Of a stretch of 35,981 nt of DNA, positions 17,104-26,562 are shown in pieces; positions within the stretch are counted from its first letter, which is position 1; each line of letters starts with the position of its first letter. Both the position numbers and the translations under genes were made by a program. The notes under the pieces were generated by a model, which worked only from the letters and a program-made list of their open reading frames with translations, ran no database searches and was not told the origin of the DNA. Where the stretch lies: the NCBI GenBank assembly GCA_008729055.1, contig SDUX01000017.1, positions 1 through 35,981 on the forward strand, given 5' to 3'. The stretch comes from Pyropia haitanensis. Lineage: Eukaryota > Rhodophyta > Bangiophyceae > Bangiales > Bangiaceae.

Positions 17104-19818
17104 GACGGTACGCGAACTGCGAACGGGCCTCACGTGTGTTCCTCTTGCCGGCTCCCCTCGGGTGTGGACATGCTGGTAGGCGACGGTGTGGCCATGGGTG
17201 GTATGGTTTGTGGGGCAGATGACTGTCTGGTTGCCCCTGCCCCGTTGAGGCGCTTCTGCGCCGCGCACGCTGGTCTGGAGGAGCTTTGCGCGGTCCTGCG
17301 TCTATCGTCTCGGGGCGGCCCATGTGGCCGACCCCGTGCGCACCGCGGGCCTGGTGTACGTCGCTGGCTGGTCTGCGGTGACCACATTTGGGCGCAAGTC
17401 CGCCACGAGGCGGCGCTGTTGACGGCGGCGTCTCGGCGGAATAACTGTGCCTCGCGGGGTGGCGTGGCTTTCCGCGGCGACCCCTACAACCGTGGGGTCG
17501 ACGCGGACGACGGTGCACCTGTCCTGCCCCGCCCGCCCGAGGGTGACCCCGACGACCACGATGGGCCTCGAGGGCGTGCGGCTGATGGACGTGCTGACGC
17601 TGGCGATGGCCGCGTTGGTGCTTCTGACGGCGTCGGCGGCCGAGACGGAGGTCTTCTTGGTGGCGGCTCTCGTCGTCGGCTACGAGCTGGAGCCGCGGTC
17701 GGGCCTGATCCCGGCCCTCTCCGAGGCCATGGTGGCGTCCCTGTTTGTGGGCGACAAGCTGGTGCCGTGGGCGGGCCAGGGGGCAGTGCACGTGTGGGAC
17801 GCGACGATCAACCAGAACATCATTTTATGGCTGCCCATCTTTTGGTGGCAGACCGTGTCGGCGGTGCCGGCCGTCATGTGGCCGGTGGCTCTGTAGGGGG
17901 TCTCGGCGTTGATGCTGTTGGTGCCGCTCTACCCGTTGCCGCTGCAGGTGACCCTCTTGGTGCTGGCGGGCCACAAGTCGGCGCAGCTGGACCTGTTCCC
18001 GCCGGTCACGGGGGGCTTCCAGGCGGTGCCGCCGCGCCCGACCAAGACACTGCCACCGATGCAGGTCGTGGAGGCGGTGGTCTGCGCGGTGGTGCTGCCG
18101 GTCACGGGCGTGACGGCGTGCAAGGTGGGGTCCGATCAGGCGGGCAGCGCGCTGTTGGCGCCGGCGGGGCAGAAGACGTGGCAGATGGCGTCGGCGGTGC
18201 TGGCCGTCCTCTGGTTGGTGGCTCTGTAGGGGGTCTCGGCGTTGGTGCTGTCGGTGCCCCTCCACCCGTTGCCGCTGCAGGTGACCCTCTTGGTGCTGGC
18301 GGGCCACAAGTCGGCGCAGCTGGACCTGTTCCCGCCGGTCACGGGGGGCTTCCAGGCGGTGCCGCCGCGCCCGACCAAGACACTGCCACCGATGCAGGTC
18401 GTGGAGGCGGTGGTCTGCGCGGTGGTGCTGCCGGTCACGGGCGTGACGGCGTGCAAGGTGGGGTCCGATCAGGCGGGCAGCGCGCTGTTGGCGCCGGCGG
18501 GGCAGAAGACGTGGCAGATGGCGTCGGCGGTGCTGGCCGTCCTCTGGTTGGTGGCTCTGTAGGGGGTCTCGGCGTTGGTGCTGTCGGTGCCCCTCCACCC
18601 GTTGCCGCTGCAGGTGACCCTCTTGGTGCTGGCGGGCCACAAGGCGGCGCAGCTGGACCTGTTCCCGCCGGTCACGGGGGGCTTCCAGGCGGTGCCGCCG
18701 CGCCCGACCAAGACACTGCCACCGATGCAGGTCGTGGAGGCGGTGGTCTGCGCGGTGGTGCTGCCGGTCACGGGCGTGACGGCGTGCAAGGTGGGGTCCG
18801 ATCAGGTGGGCAGCGCGCTGTTGGCGCCGGCGGGGCAGGAGACGTGGCAGACGGCGTCGGCGGTGCTGGCCGTCCTCTGGTTGGTGGCTCTGTAGGGGGT
18901 CTCGGCGTTGGTGCTGTCGGTGCCCCTCCACCCGTTGCCGCTGCAGGTGACCCTCTTGGTGCTGGCGGGCCACAAGGCGGCGCAGCTGGACCTGTTCCCG
19001 CCGGTCACGGGGGGCTTCCAGGCGGTGCCGCCGCGCCCGACCAAGACACTGCCACCGATGCAGGTCGTGGAGGCGGTGGCGTGCGTGGTGGTGCTGCCGG
19101 ACAAGGGCCGCAAGACGCAGCCGTTGATGCAGGTCGTTCAGGCGGTGGCGTGCGTGGCGGTGCTGCCGGACAAGGGCGTGGCTTTGTGGCTGGCGCTGCT
19201 GCCGGTCTCGGGCGTGGCGGTGGCGCAGGTGCCGCCGTTGGGCCTGAGCGGGGAGATCGTGACGCCCTGGAGGGTGGTGTCGGCGGGCGTGGGGGTCTCC
19301 CCGACGGGATGCGCATCATCTGGAACCGACAGCACGTGCAACGGTACGTCGTGTTCTCGCGCCCATGTGGCGTTGTGGTGTATTCCGAGTTCCTCGCAGG
19401 TGGGGAGGGGCCGGCGTCCGTTCTCGCGGCGACGGCGCGTGCAGTCCGTCTTTTACGGCATCCACCCTCCGTCATTGCATACGACATGGCATGCCAGGTT
19501 TATGTTCACCTGCGCCGTGACCGCGTAGACCCAGCTGACGCACAGACAGTGCGGCGGTGCACCTTTGTGGTGCCTCGCTTCCACGAGCGTACACATCTGC
19601 GTTGCCCCCCTGTCTGTGTAACGGCGTGTCGTGTGTGGAACTATCCAGTGCTGACGGAGAGGGACGGGCGGACGTCCATTTTCAACACGTCCAGGGCGGA
19701 GCAGCACTTTCGTTTTTTGCGTGGATGGGAGACGGTTGTATACACCATGCATTGTGAGAAGGCGTCTTTTCTTCTGGCGTGTGTTGAGCAGGAGCTCAAC
19801 TTCCGTCTTCTTGCGTGA
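17104..19818 (+). CDS. KDZ transposase, CxC6 cluster to C-terminus
   Basis: A single frame, open from a TGA at 17101-17103 to TGA at 19816-19818, contains both remaining conserved parts of a CxC5/CxC6-type KDZ transposase. Near the start is HVCSSC, then LVGDGVAMGGMVCGADDC, then RRFCAAHAGLEELCAV, the CxC6-like zinc cluster. From about 19330 comes the catalytic C-terminus: QRYVVFSRPCGVVVYSEF, SVIAYDMACQVYVHLRR (Asp at 19483), CTFVVPRFHERTHLRCPP, and SIFNTSRAEQHFRFLRGW, where family members read FNTS/SxAEQxN-WFxGF. Between them lie about 600 residues of Gly/Ala-rich sequence made largely of 111-residue repeats, in the place of a normally short variable linker. Either the repeats are a translated insertion, or they lie in an intron I could not delimit. 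No ATG precedes the CxC6 cluster; the real N-terminus is the CxC5 part beyond the Harbinger insertion. Confidence 0.6.
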   Translation, partial: DGTRTANGPHVCSSCRLPSGVDMLVGDGVAMGGMVCGADDCLVAPAPLRRFCAAHAGLEELCAVLRLSSRGGPCGRPRAHRGPGVRRWLVCGDHIWAQVRHEAALLTAASRRNNCASRGGVAFRGDPYNRGVDADDGAPVLPRPPEGDPDDHDGPRGRAADGRADAGDGRVGASDGVGGRDGGLLGGGSRRRLRAGAAVGPDPGPLRGHGGVPVCGRQAGAVGGPGGSARVGRDDQPEHHFMAAHLLVADRVGGAGRHVAGGSVGGLGVDAVGAALPVAAAGDPLGAGGPQVGAAGPVPAGHGGLPGGAAAPDQDTATDAGRGGGGLRGGAAGHGRDGVQGGVRSGGQRAVGAGGAEDVADGVGGAGRPLVGGSVGGLGVGAVGAPPPVAAAGDPLGAGGPQVGAAGPVPAGHGGLPGGAAAPDQDTATDAGRGGGGLRGGAAGHGRDGVQGGVRSGGQRAVGAGGAEDVADGVGGAGRPLVGGSVGGLGVGAVGAPPPVAAAGDPLGAGGPQGGAAGPVPAGHGGLPGGAAAPDQDTATDAGRGGGGLRGGAAGHGRDGVQGGVRSGGQRAVGAGGAGDVADGVGGAGRPLVGGSVGGLGVGAVGAPPPVAAAGDPLGAGGPQGGAAGPVPAGHGGLPGGAAAPDQDTATDAGRGGGGVRGGAAGQGPQDAAVDAGRSGGGVRGGAAGQGRGFVAGAAAGLGRGGGAGAAVGPERGDRDALEGGVGGRGGLPDGMRIIWNRQHVQRYVVFSRPCGVVVYSEFLAGGEGPASVLAATARAVRLLRHPPSVIAYDMACQVYVHLRRDRVDPADAQTVRRCTFVVPRFHERTHLRCPPVCVTACRVWNYPVLTERDGRTSIFNTSRAEQHFRFLRGWETVVYTMHCEKASFLLACVEQELNFRLLA
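17897..19100. repeat. 333-bp tandem repeat, about 3.5 copies
   Basis: Units begin at about 17897, 18230, 18563 and 18896, each 333 bp (111 codons); the last is cut at about 19083. Copies two and three differ by only a few substitutions, while copy one is more diverged, and an older degenerate unit seems to precede it (about 17570-17896). Because 333 is a multiple of three, the plus frame of the KDZ transposase stays open throughout, and a minus frame (17825-18973) is open too. Another plus frame ends each unit with TAG. A shorter ~69-bp duplication follows at about 19056-19190 (each starting ATGCAGGTCGT). Confidence 0.9.
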
Positions 19819-19876
19819 CTGTTTGCCATATTTCCATTCTCGACACGCACTCCATCTTGCATGGGACACCCGTTGG

Positions 19877-19930
19877 AGCTATCTTCTCGCTCGCAGACGC
19901 CAGAGGGACAGCTATCTTCTCGCTCGCAGA
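19877..19930. repeat. 21-bp direct duplication
   Basis: AGCTATCTTCTCGCTCGCAGA occurs at 19877-19897 and again at 19910-19930, offset 33 bp, about 60 bp downstream of the KDZ stop codon. It lies in the presumed 3' flank or end region of that element. Confidence 0.85.
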
Positions 19931-20245
19931 AGCGGAAAATCACTTTATACTTTAACTGGCGCCACAGGGGAGCGACAGCGACCTCCGTCCTGCAAGAAGT
20001 GCCGACTGCACCGACACCGAGTTACATGATGTCGTGTATAGAGAGGGTCAGCGACTTGAGTACAAAGCTGTGACAAACGCGTTTTCTGTTGATGCTACCT
20101 ACCGTAAAGAGAAAGCGTCCCGGCTACCGTCGCAAAGAGAGTGTGCACACCCACAACGCCCACAGAGAGGAATGCACCACCAGTGTCACTGCAGCGTAAG
20201 ACGCGGCTATCCCGCCGTCGACCAACCAACACGCGGGTTGTGGCA

Positions 20246-21184
20246 TCACTGCTCTTGTGCCTGGGCCGTGGCGCGCTCCGTGTTGATGGCCAGGAGCCGC
20301 TCCACATCGGTGGAGTGCTGCTCATAGTACCCCGTCACCAACTCCACCCAGCCAGCGCAATCCGTACTGCCGCGCCGCGTCGCCAGTAACTCGCGGTTGG
20401 CGCACATGTTGGCCAGAATACACAGGACCCACGCGTGACCCTCGGACAGCGAGGGCTGCATACCGACAAGGATGTCGTACGCGAACGGGCCCGGCAATGT
20501 GGTACCGCGCCCCTTGCGCCAGTTCTGGATGTCAAGGCGCATGGTGTTGCGCTCCGGTGCGAGGTAGTTGTGCAGGTTGAGGCGCCGCTCGATGCGGTCG
20601 TACATGTTGTCCGTCTCCGCCGCGTGCTCGAGCGGCATGCCCGGCGTGTTGTGGACCGACCACTCGAACGCAACAAAGAGCGGGCGAAGCCAGGTGTCAC
20701 ACTGCAGCCGCCGAGGCCCCGGATGCGGCTTGAACGCCGTGGGCAGGATCATGCCGATGGCGAGGTAGTCCTCCCGCAGCTCGCCCCAGGAAGTCTGGAT
20801 GGCGGGCTGCGGCTCGCCACCCTTCTCCTTCCCCGCCGCCTTCTGGGCCTTGGGGCCGAGCGGCGGCTTGGCGGCGTGGTTGGGCAGCTTGGCGCTGCCA
20901 GCATTCGGTCGCGCCGCCGCGGCATTCGGCACGAGGTAGAGCGCGGGCGTGCCCTTGGGATGGGCAAACAACGGCGGCTCTGCCTTGAGTGAGGGCGGCG
21001 TCGTGGGCAGGGCGGTGGCCAGCGAGGCGGACTTGGCCGCGAGCGGCTGCGTGTCCGGCACCGACATGGCGGATGGGACGATGGGCTCAGACTTGACGGC
21101 GGGTGCGGGCGTGGCCGCGGTGGACGACGTGGGCTTGCTCGCGGTTACCGGTACGGTGGACGTCACGGGCTGGGCGGCAGCCAC
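20246..21184 (-). CDS. Unknown protein, downstream overlapping ORF
   Basis: The frame encodes about 312 aa, ending at the stop at 20246-20248. The ORF begins with GTG at 21184; the frame is open further upstream, so the true start is uncertain. The first ~115 residues are Pro/Ala/Ser/Lys low complexity. From about residue 130 the protein looks globular and conserved in style: TSWGELREDYLAIGMILP, then CDTWLRPLFVAFEWSVHN, DNMYDRIERRLNLHNYL, WRKGRGTTLPGPFAYDIL, and HAWVLCILANMCANRELL. I recognise no family. It overlaps the end of the upstream ORF by 22 bp in another frame, and both have similar composition. They could be one protein separated by a frameshift (biological or sequencing), two exons, or a two-ORF element with frameshift translation. 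Confidence 0.5.
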   Translation of the reverse strand: MAAAQPVTSTVPVTASKPTSSTAATPAPAVKSEPIVPSAMSVPDTQPLAAKSASLATALPTTPPSLKAEPPLFAHPKGTPALYLVPNAAAARPNAGSAKLPNHAAKPPLGPKAQKAAGKEKGGEPQPAIQTSWGELREDYLAIGMILPTAFKPHPGPRRLQCDTWLRPLFVAFEWSVHNTPGMPLEHAAETDNMYDRIERRLNLHNYLAPERNTMRLDIQNWRKGRGTTLPGPFAYDILVGMQPSLSEGHAWVLCILANMCANRELLATRRGSTDCAGWVELVTGYYEQHSTDVERLLAINTERATAQAQEQ

Positions 21185-23010
21185 GACCGTGGACGACGCG
21201 GGCAGCGCCAGGCGGCCAAGCGCCCCTGGATGGCGCTGGTGATCGGCGGCAGGGTGAGGGGCCGCAGCGCGCCCAGGACGGGGGGCCGCTGGATCTCCGC
21301 CGCAGCCAAAAAGTCGTCCACCGCGTCGTCCGAGAGCGCGTTCAGGCGTCGGCCGCCCCCGTGCAACACAGGCAGCGGGCGGAGAACGGGCGCTTCCTCC
21401 TTGCGCGCCTCGATCTGCAGCTCGAGCGGGACGGGCCCGGGCGCTGACGACGCGCCCGTCTGCGACTGGAACACCGCCACTCTGCCCGTCACAGGGTCCA
21501 CCTGCACTCCCGTGTTCTCATCGTCGCCCTCCTCGGATGACGTCAGCTCAAAGTCCAGGATGCTGCCGTCGCTCTCGTCGAGGGAGGCGTTGGAGTCCGT
21601 GCCGTCGACGACGTCGATGCCCTCCACCTTGACTGGGACACCCTTGTTCCTTACCGCGGCCCGAGTCTCCTGCACAAAGATGATGTCGTCGCTTGACGAC
21701 GACTCGTTACCGCCGTCGGGTTGATCGTTAGCCATCGTGGTGGGGCGCACGGGGTTGATCTCCTCGGACGACGCAAACGGGGAGGGCGCCTTCTCGACGG
21801 TCCGCATGCGCTTGACCCGCGGCGTGACGAAAGGCCCAGGCGGCGGCCGGCGCACCCGGGCGCGCGGCGCAACGGGAGCCGACGCCGCGGCGTCCGTCGA
21901 CACAAAGGCCTGCGTCTCGTTGAGCTGCGACTTCTTGCCAGCGTAAAGCAACGCCTTGGTGGTGGCCACTTCCAACAGGTACGGCGTCTCGGGAAGGCCG
22001 CTCTGCGCAATCGCCTTCTTAAACATGGGCGTGAAGCCGGCCTCGTTCACAAACAGCCCCCCGTCCAGTTCCACCAGACCCGGGGAGAAGTGCTGCACGC
22101 GCGCCAGGAAGCGCGCGGCGCCGTCAAACGTGTGCGGATGCACGTTGGTGGGCCGGTGCAGGTCCAAAAACTGCTTCCACTCCACCATCGTGCAGCAGTC
22201 GGCATTGGTAAGCCGCGAGCCGACCTCATCCTCCTTGTGCATCTGGTCTGCCCATCGCACGCTGCTGCCAGACTTGCGCGGCGTGCGGCCGTCGCTCCAC
22301 AGAGAGCGAGCCGTGTCACCCGTCGTCTTGGAAGGCGTGACCGTCAGGCTGCTCAGCTTGCTCAGCGGCGACTTGTCCTCGCGCGCCTCCTGCAGCAGTG
22401 GGCCCGTCTTCTTGACCTTGGGCTGCGGCGTCAGCATATTCTCGTCATCGTCGTCCGCAACAATCACATTGTCTTGCGGCGGGTCCCCGTCACTGTCCTC
22501 CACAATGTCGGCATGTTGCCCATCTTTGCCATCCCCCGGCAGCTTGGGGTCGAGGGGCGTGGGGGTCATGAAAAGAGGGGCGGCGGCCGCCACAACAGCC
22601 GCGGCCCCGACCGGCACATTGACAGGCGCCGCCGGGACGCCCCCCATCGCCGCGGAGCGCGTCACCATCTTGCGGTTGGACGCGTCCTCGTCCAGCGTCT
22701 GGCGCTCGTTGTCAAACGCCTTCTCCACCACCTTCATCACGACGGACCACGCCGTCACACCCATGCCCTTGCTGCCGTTCAGGGGGGTGACCAGCGCCTC
22801 CTCGTACATGGCGACCAGCTCGTCGCGGGTCACTTCCTTGGACGCGTGCTCATCCGCAAAGTCCGACAGCAGCTTCCGGCGTGGGGCCGTGCTGTAGGAC
22901 TCGCGCAGCCCCGTCAGGGTGACGTCCTTCATGTCGACGAGGAAGCGCAGCGTCAAAACCACGGTAGGGGGACGCAGCGGCACCATGCCGTCGCCGGTGG
23001 TGTCGCTCAT
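21163..23010 (-). CDS. Unknown acidic protein, upstream ORF
   Basis: The frame encodes 615 aa from the ATG at 23010, which has a good context (GCGCCATGA) and starts the protein-like part; the frame is open to 23340 but that part is Pro/Arg filler. Residues 1-110 look globular and helical (VVLTLRFLVDMKDVTLTGL, ELVAMYEEALVTPL, WSVVMKVVEKAFDNERQTL). Acidic and Ser/Pro-rich linkers follow, then a second ordered part at about 245-360 (WKQFLDLHRPTNVHPHTF, AARFLARVQHFSPGLVEL, YLLEVATTKALLYAGK). Another disordered stretch has acidic and serine clusters, and the last 40 residues include LNALSDDAVDDFLAAAEI. I recognise no domain. Codon use and composition match a real gene, unlike neighbouring GC-rich frames. 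Confidence 0.6.
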   Translation of the reverse strand: MSDTTGDGMVPLRPPTVVLTLRFLVDMKDVTLTGLRESYSTAPRRKLLSDFADEHASKEVTRDELVAMYEEALVTPLNGSKGMGVTAWSVVMKVVEKAFDNERQTLDEDASNRKMVTRSAAMGGVPAAPVNVPVGAAAVVAAAAPLFMTPTPLDPKLPGDGKDGQHADIVEDSDGDPPQDNVIVADDDDENMLTPQPKVKKTGPLLQEAREDKSPLSKLSSLTVTPSKTTGDTARSLWSDGRTPRKSGSSVRWADQMHKEDEVGSRLTNADCCTMVEWKQFLDLHRPTNVHPHTFDGAARFLARVQHFSPGLVELDGGLFVNEAGFTPMFKKAIAQSGLPETPYLLEVATTKALLYAGKKSQLNETQAFVSTDAAASAPVAPRARVRRPPPGPFVTPRVKRMRTVEKAPSPFASSEEINPVRPTTMANDQPDGGNESSSSDDIIFVQETRAAVRNKGVPVKVEGIDVVDGTDSNASLDESDGSILDFELTSSEEGDDENTGVQVDPVTGRVAVFQSQTGASSAPGPVPLELQIEARKEEAPVLRPLPVLHGGGRRLNALSDDAVDDFLAAAEIQRPPVLGALRPLTLPPITSAIQGRLAAWRCPRRPRSWLPPSP

Positions 23011-24018
23011 GGCGCCGCGGCGGTGTGGGTGGCGGAGAGGTGCGGACAGGACGGTGACGGACGGGGTGGAGGACTGCACGGACGGACGCCGACGACGGCC
23101 GCCGCGCCGGTCTCCATCCGCCATTCCAGGGTGATGTAGGAGCACGGGGGGAAGCGCAGCGAGATGCGGTGGGCACGTCGTCGACGTCGGGATCCATCCT
23201 CCGCGTACTCCTGGGCAGGGTGTAAAATAAAACGCCCAGAAACGCAAGGAAACGGGCGACAAAACGCCCAGGACGCCGCGATCAGCAGGGGGGGGCCTGG
23301 AACGGCCGTCGGGAGGGGGGCAGGGGGAGCGAGCGGCCATCCCTGTGACGACTAGCTTTGCACCGACCTCTCACCGTCCCCGCCTCTACCCGTCGGTCAG
23401 CGGACAGACAACGCGCGACTGCGGATCGGCCGGTTCGATGCGCGGCACAGACCCGATTGGACCGCACCCCACAGAGCCCCATTGAGGGCATTTGCAAATT
23501 GAAAATCGGCCGAGAGATCATCCTCTCGGAAACGCCGCTGTGGACTCAGAAACGCGGTCGGATCAAACTGCACGCCCCCAGATGGTAAAAGAACGGGTAT
23601 GATAGAAAGCATGCTTCTATAGGGTGTGATGCGATGTTTTCCACCGTTTCTTGTCTCGATAGCGGTGACTGCGCCCATGCCGATTTGCAGGGCCAGTCAA
23701 TTCCCCAATATTCAATGTGGGTACCAGCCACGATTGCAAGGACCCACGGTTTTCTCCCCGAGAGTTGGCATTCAGCGGAAGTGGCGACACACTCCGCCCG
23801 CCACTGCCGTCGCGCGCCCGTCTCGCCTTCCGCGCCCCTCTTCCCCCCCCGGGGCCCCGCGTTCCGCACCGCCGCGGCGGCGCGCCGTCGTCCCGATCGG
23901 GAACCGCCGCCGTGGCGCGCGGGGCCCACTCCCGCCCCTCCACCGCCCGTTCGTCCCCACATCTTCCCTTGACCCCAACCCCCCCCACCGACCCCGTTTC
24001 CCACTTTCCCCTCCCACC
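23011..24018. other. Intergenic region between divergent genes
   Basis: This separates the minus-strand unknown gene from the plus-strand nucleoporin. An AT-rich patch at 23220-23233 (TGTAAAATAAAACG) lies about 210 bp upstream of the minus gene's ATG and could be core promoter or a poly(A) signal on the plus strand. From about 23810 the sequence is C-rich up to the nucleoporin start (CCCACCATGG). No gene is supported inside. Confidence 0.35.
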
Positions 24019-25049
24019 ATGGCTGGCATTGACCTCGCCGACGTCCTCACCCGCTCCCGTGCCATTGAGGCGCGGCGCGGCGGGCGCCCTCCCCCCCGTC
24101 GGCGGTGGTCTTGGCGGCGGCATTGGCAGCAGCACCGGCGGCGGCGGCGGCAGCGCCGTCGCCGCCGCCGCCCGCTCCCCCCTCCGCCCGTCGACGGCCG
24201 CCCCGCCCGCGGGCGGGTCGCTGGCGGCCGCAGCGGCGGCGGCCGGCGCGGCCGCCCCCTACGCGGCCGCCGGCCCGCTGCTGCTCGGCGGGGGCATCCC
24301 CCCCCTCCACCGCCCGCTGGCGGACCTCGCCCGCGCGTCCGTGCCACGGGGGGGCGCCGCCGGGCGCGCCGCCGCGGGCGGCGCCGCCGCCGCGCTGCTG
24401 GCCGAGTACGTGGCGGCGGTGGAGAGGGCGGGGGGGCGGGTGGCGGCGCCCCGCGGGGGGGGGGGGGGGTCTGGCCCAGCGCCGCCGCCGCCGTCAGCGG
24501 CGGCGAGGGGGGGGGGGGGACGCGCTGAGTCTCGCCACGCTCGTTCTCAAGGACCACCTGCGGCCGCCGCCGGCGGCGGGCCGCGCCGGCGGCGGCGGCG
24601 GCGGCGGCGGGGGCGGCTGGGCGGCTCCGCCCGAGCGGCTCGCCAGCGAGGAGCTGGAGCGCCGCGTCGCGCACGCCCACGAGATGACGGTGCTGGCGGC
24701 GGTGGAGGAGGCGGTCGCCGGCGCCGCGGGCGCGTCCATGGCGGCGGTGCTGGCGGGGCTGGGCGCCGAGTGGGCGGCCACCCGGGGGGGGCCCTGTCGC
24801 TCGCCGCGTCGGGCGCGGCGGCGGCGGCGGGGTGGGGGGGGAAGAGCCCGGGGGGCGCCGGTGGGGCGCCCTCGCCACCCCCGGGCGCCGTGGGGGGGGG
24901 GGGGGTGGGACGCGGCGGGCTCCCCGGTCGCGCCCAGCCCGTTCCGCACCCCGCGGCGGCGGGTTGACGGCGGCGGGGGTGGCGGCGGGGGTGGCGCCGG
25001 CGGCGGCGGGCTGGATGGCGGTGGCGGTGGCGGTGGCGGCGGCGGTGGC

Positions 25050-25080
<31 letters not shown>

Positions 25081-25896
25081 CCGCCGCCGCCGTGGACGGC
25101 GACCGCGACGGCGGGGTGGCGCTGGCCGCCGAGGCGGCCATCCGCCGCACCCTCCGCGGCGGCCGCCCGGCGGTTGCGCGGGAGCTGGCGGCGGCCGCCA
25201 CCGACGCGGGCATGCGCAACGTCTTTGCCGCGCTGGCGGCGGTGGCCGGGGAGCGGGGCCCCGCCGGCGGCGCGGCCGACGCGGCGGCCGCGGCGGCCGC
25301 GGCCGCGGCGACGGCGGCGGCCGCGGCCGCAGCGGGGCCCGCCGCCGCGCGCGAGGCGCGGGTGGCGGCCGGCGCCCGCCGCTTCCTCACCGCCCAGTTC
25401 CTCGCGTTCAAGCTGCGGCGGGACATTGCGGCGGCGCCGGCGGCGGCGCGCCGCGGGGGCGCCCCGGGCGTCCGCGCCGACGTGTGCGCGTACGTGCGGC
25501 TGGTGGTGGGGGCGGCGGCGCCCGCCGCGGGCGGCAGCGGCGGCGGCGGCGGCGCCCCGCCGGCGCGGCCGCTGCCGCCGTCGCTGGCGGCAGGCCCGCT
25601 GGTCGACGACGGCCTGCTGCTGTAGGCGGTCGTGTCTTACGCGCTCCTCGCGGGGGCGGTGGGGGTGGCGGCCGACGCGGTCGCCGCCGCGGTGGGCGGC
25701 GCCGGCCTCGGCTCGGCCGGCCCGGCGGCGGGGCGCCTGCTCGCCGCGCTGTGCGCGGCGGGCGGGCCCGGCGCGGCCGCCCTCGCCGCCATGGTCGACG
25801 ACCATGCGGAGGTGGTGGCCCCGTCGGGCGACCCGTACATGCGCGCGGTGTGGGTAGTGGCGATGCGCGTGGACGTGGTCGGCGCCGCCGCCGGCG

Positions 25897-25931
<35 letters not shown>

Positions 25932-26465
25932 CCCGCCGTGGCGCTTCCCGACGAGGAGTACGCGCTGCTCTTCTACTCGGTGGAGGACTACCTGTGGATG
26001 CGCACCGCGTGCGTGCGAGTGGAGGGGGTGGACGCGCCCGTCGGCGCCGCCGCCGCCGCCGCCGCTGCCCCGCTGCTGCGCCTGGCCGACGTTGCCGCCG
26101 AGCTGACCGCCGCCGGCGTGGCGCACTTAGACCGCGAGGCGACGCGCTCGCCGCGTACGCGCTTGTGCAGGTGCTTGTCGGCGCGCTGCCGCCGGCGGTG
26201 CGGCACCTGGCGGGCAGCGGCCGCGCGCGCGACGCGGTGCACCTGGCGGTGGTGGGGCGCACCACGGGCTGGTGGACGCGTCGCCGGCGGGGGCAGAGCT
26301 CAGGGGGGGGGCGGCGGCGGCGGCGGCGGCGGCGGCTACGCCGCCCTCATGGCCGCCTACGCGTCGACGGTGGCGTCGCCCACGTCGGCGGCGCTGTACC
26401 CGTGCACGATCCCCAACGCGGCGGAGCAGACGGCGCGGCTGGCCGCCCTGCTGGCCGCCTCGTAA
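24019..26465 (+). pseudogene. Nup93/Nic96-like nucleoporin with broken frame
   Basis: This is a nuclear pore scaffold protein of the Nup93/Nic96 family. The start ATG at 24019 (CACCATGG) gives MAGIDLADVLTRSRAIEA. Family landmarks, in the right order, are AVVSYALLAGAVGVAADAV (about 25627-25690), GDPYMRAVWVVAMRVD (about 25827-25880), FYSVEDYLWMRTACVRVEG (about 25972-26030), LAAYALVQVLVGALPPAVRH (about 26142-26205), DAVHLAVV (about 26230-26253), and YAALMAAYASTV (about 26337-26372). Animal Nup93 has corresponding DPYKRAVY, EDYLWLKL, a YFQVLFLT block and HAVHVALV. The reading frame changes at least five times (near 24090, 24505, 24790, 24900-24960 and 26140), mostly at C or G runs, and a TAG at 25623-25625 stands where the family has Trp. 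Gly/Ala runs pad the gene. The usual C-terminal ~200 residues are not evident. It could be a pseudogene or a good gene in sequence with homopolymer errors. Confidence 0.65.
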
Positions 26466-26511
26466 GTGGCGGCGGACACGCTGCTGACGCCGCCGGCGGG
26501 CGGCCGCGGGC

Positions 26512-26562
<51 letters not shown>

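Noticed and set aside
17897..18895. 106-aa plus-strand ORFs repeated in each 333-bp unit
   Set aside because: They are an alternative frame of the repeat, closed by TAG in every unit; no independent support for translation.
17825..18973. 382-aa minus-strand ORF of Gln/Arg/His-rich 111-residue repeats
   Set aside because: It is the antisense shadow of the 333-bp repeat; the plus frame links to KDZ motifs on both sides and is the better candidate.
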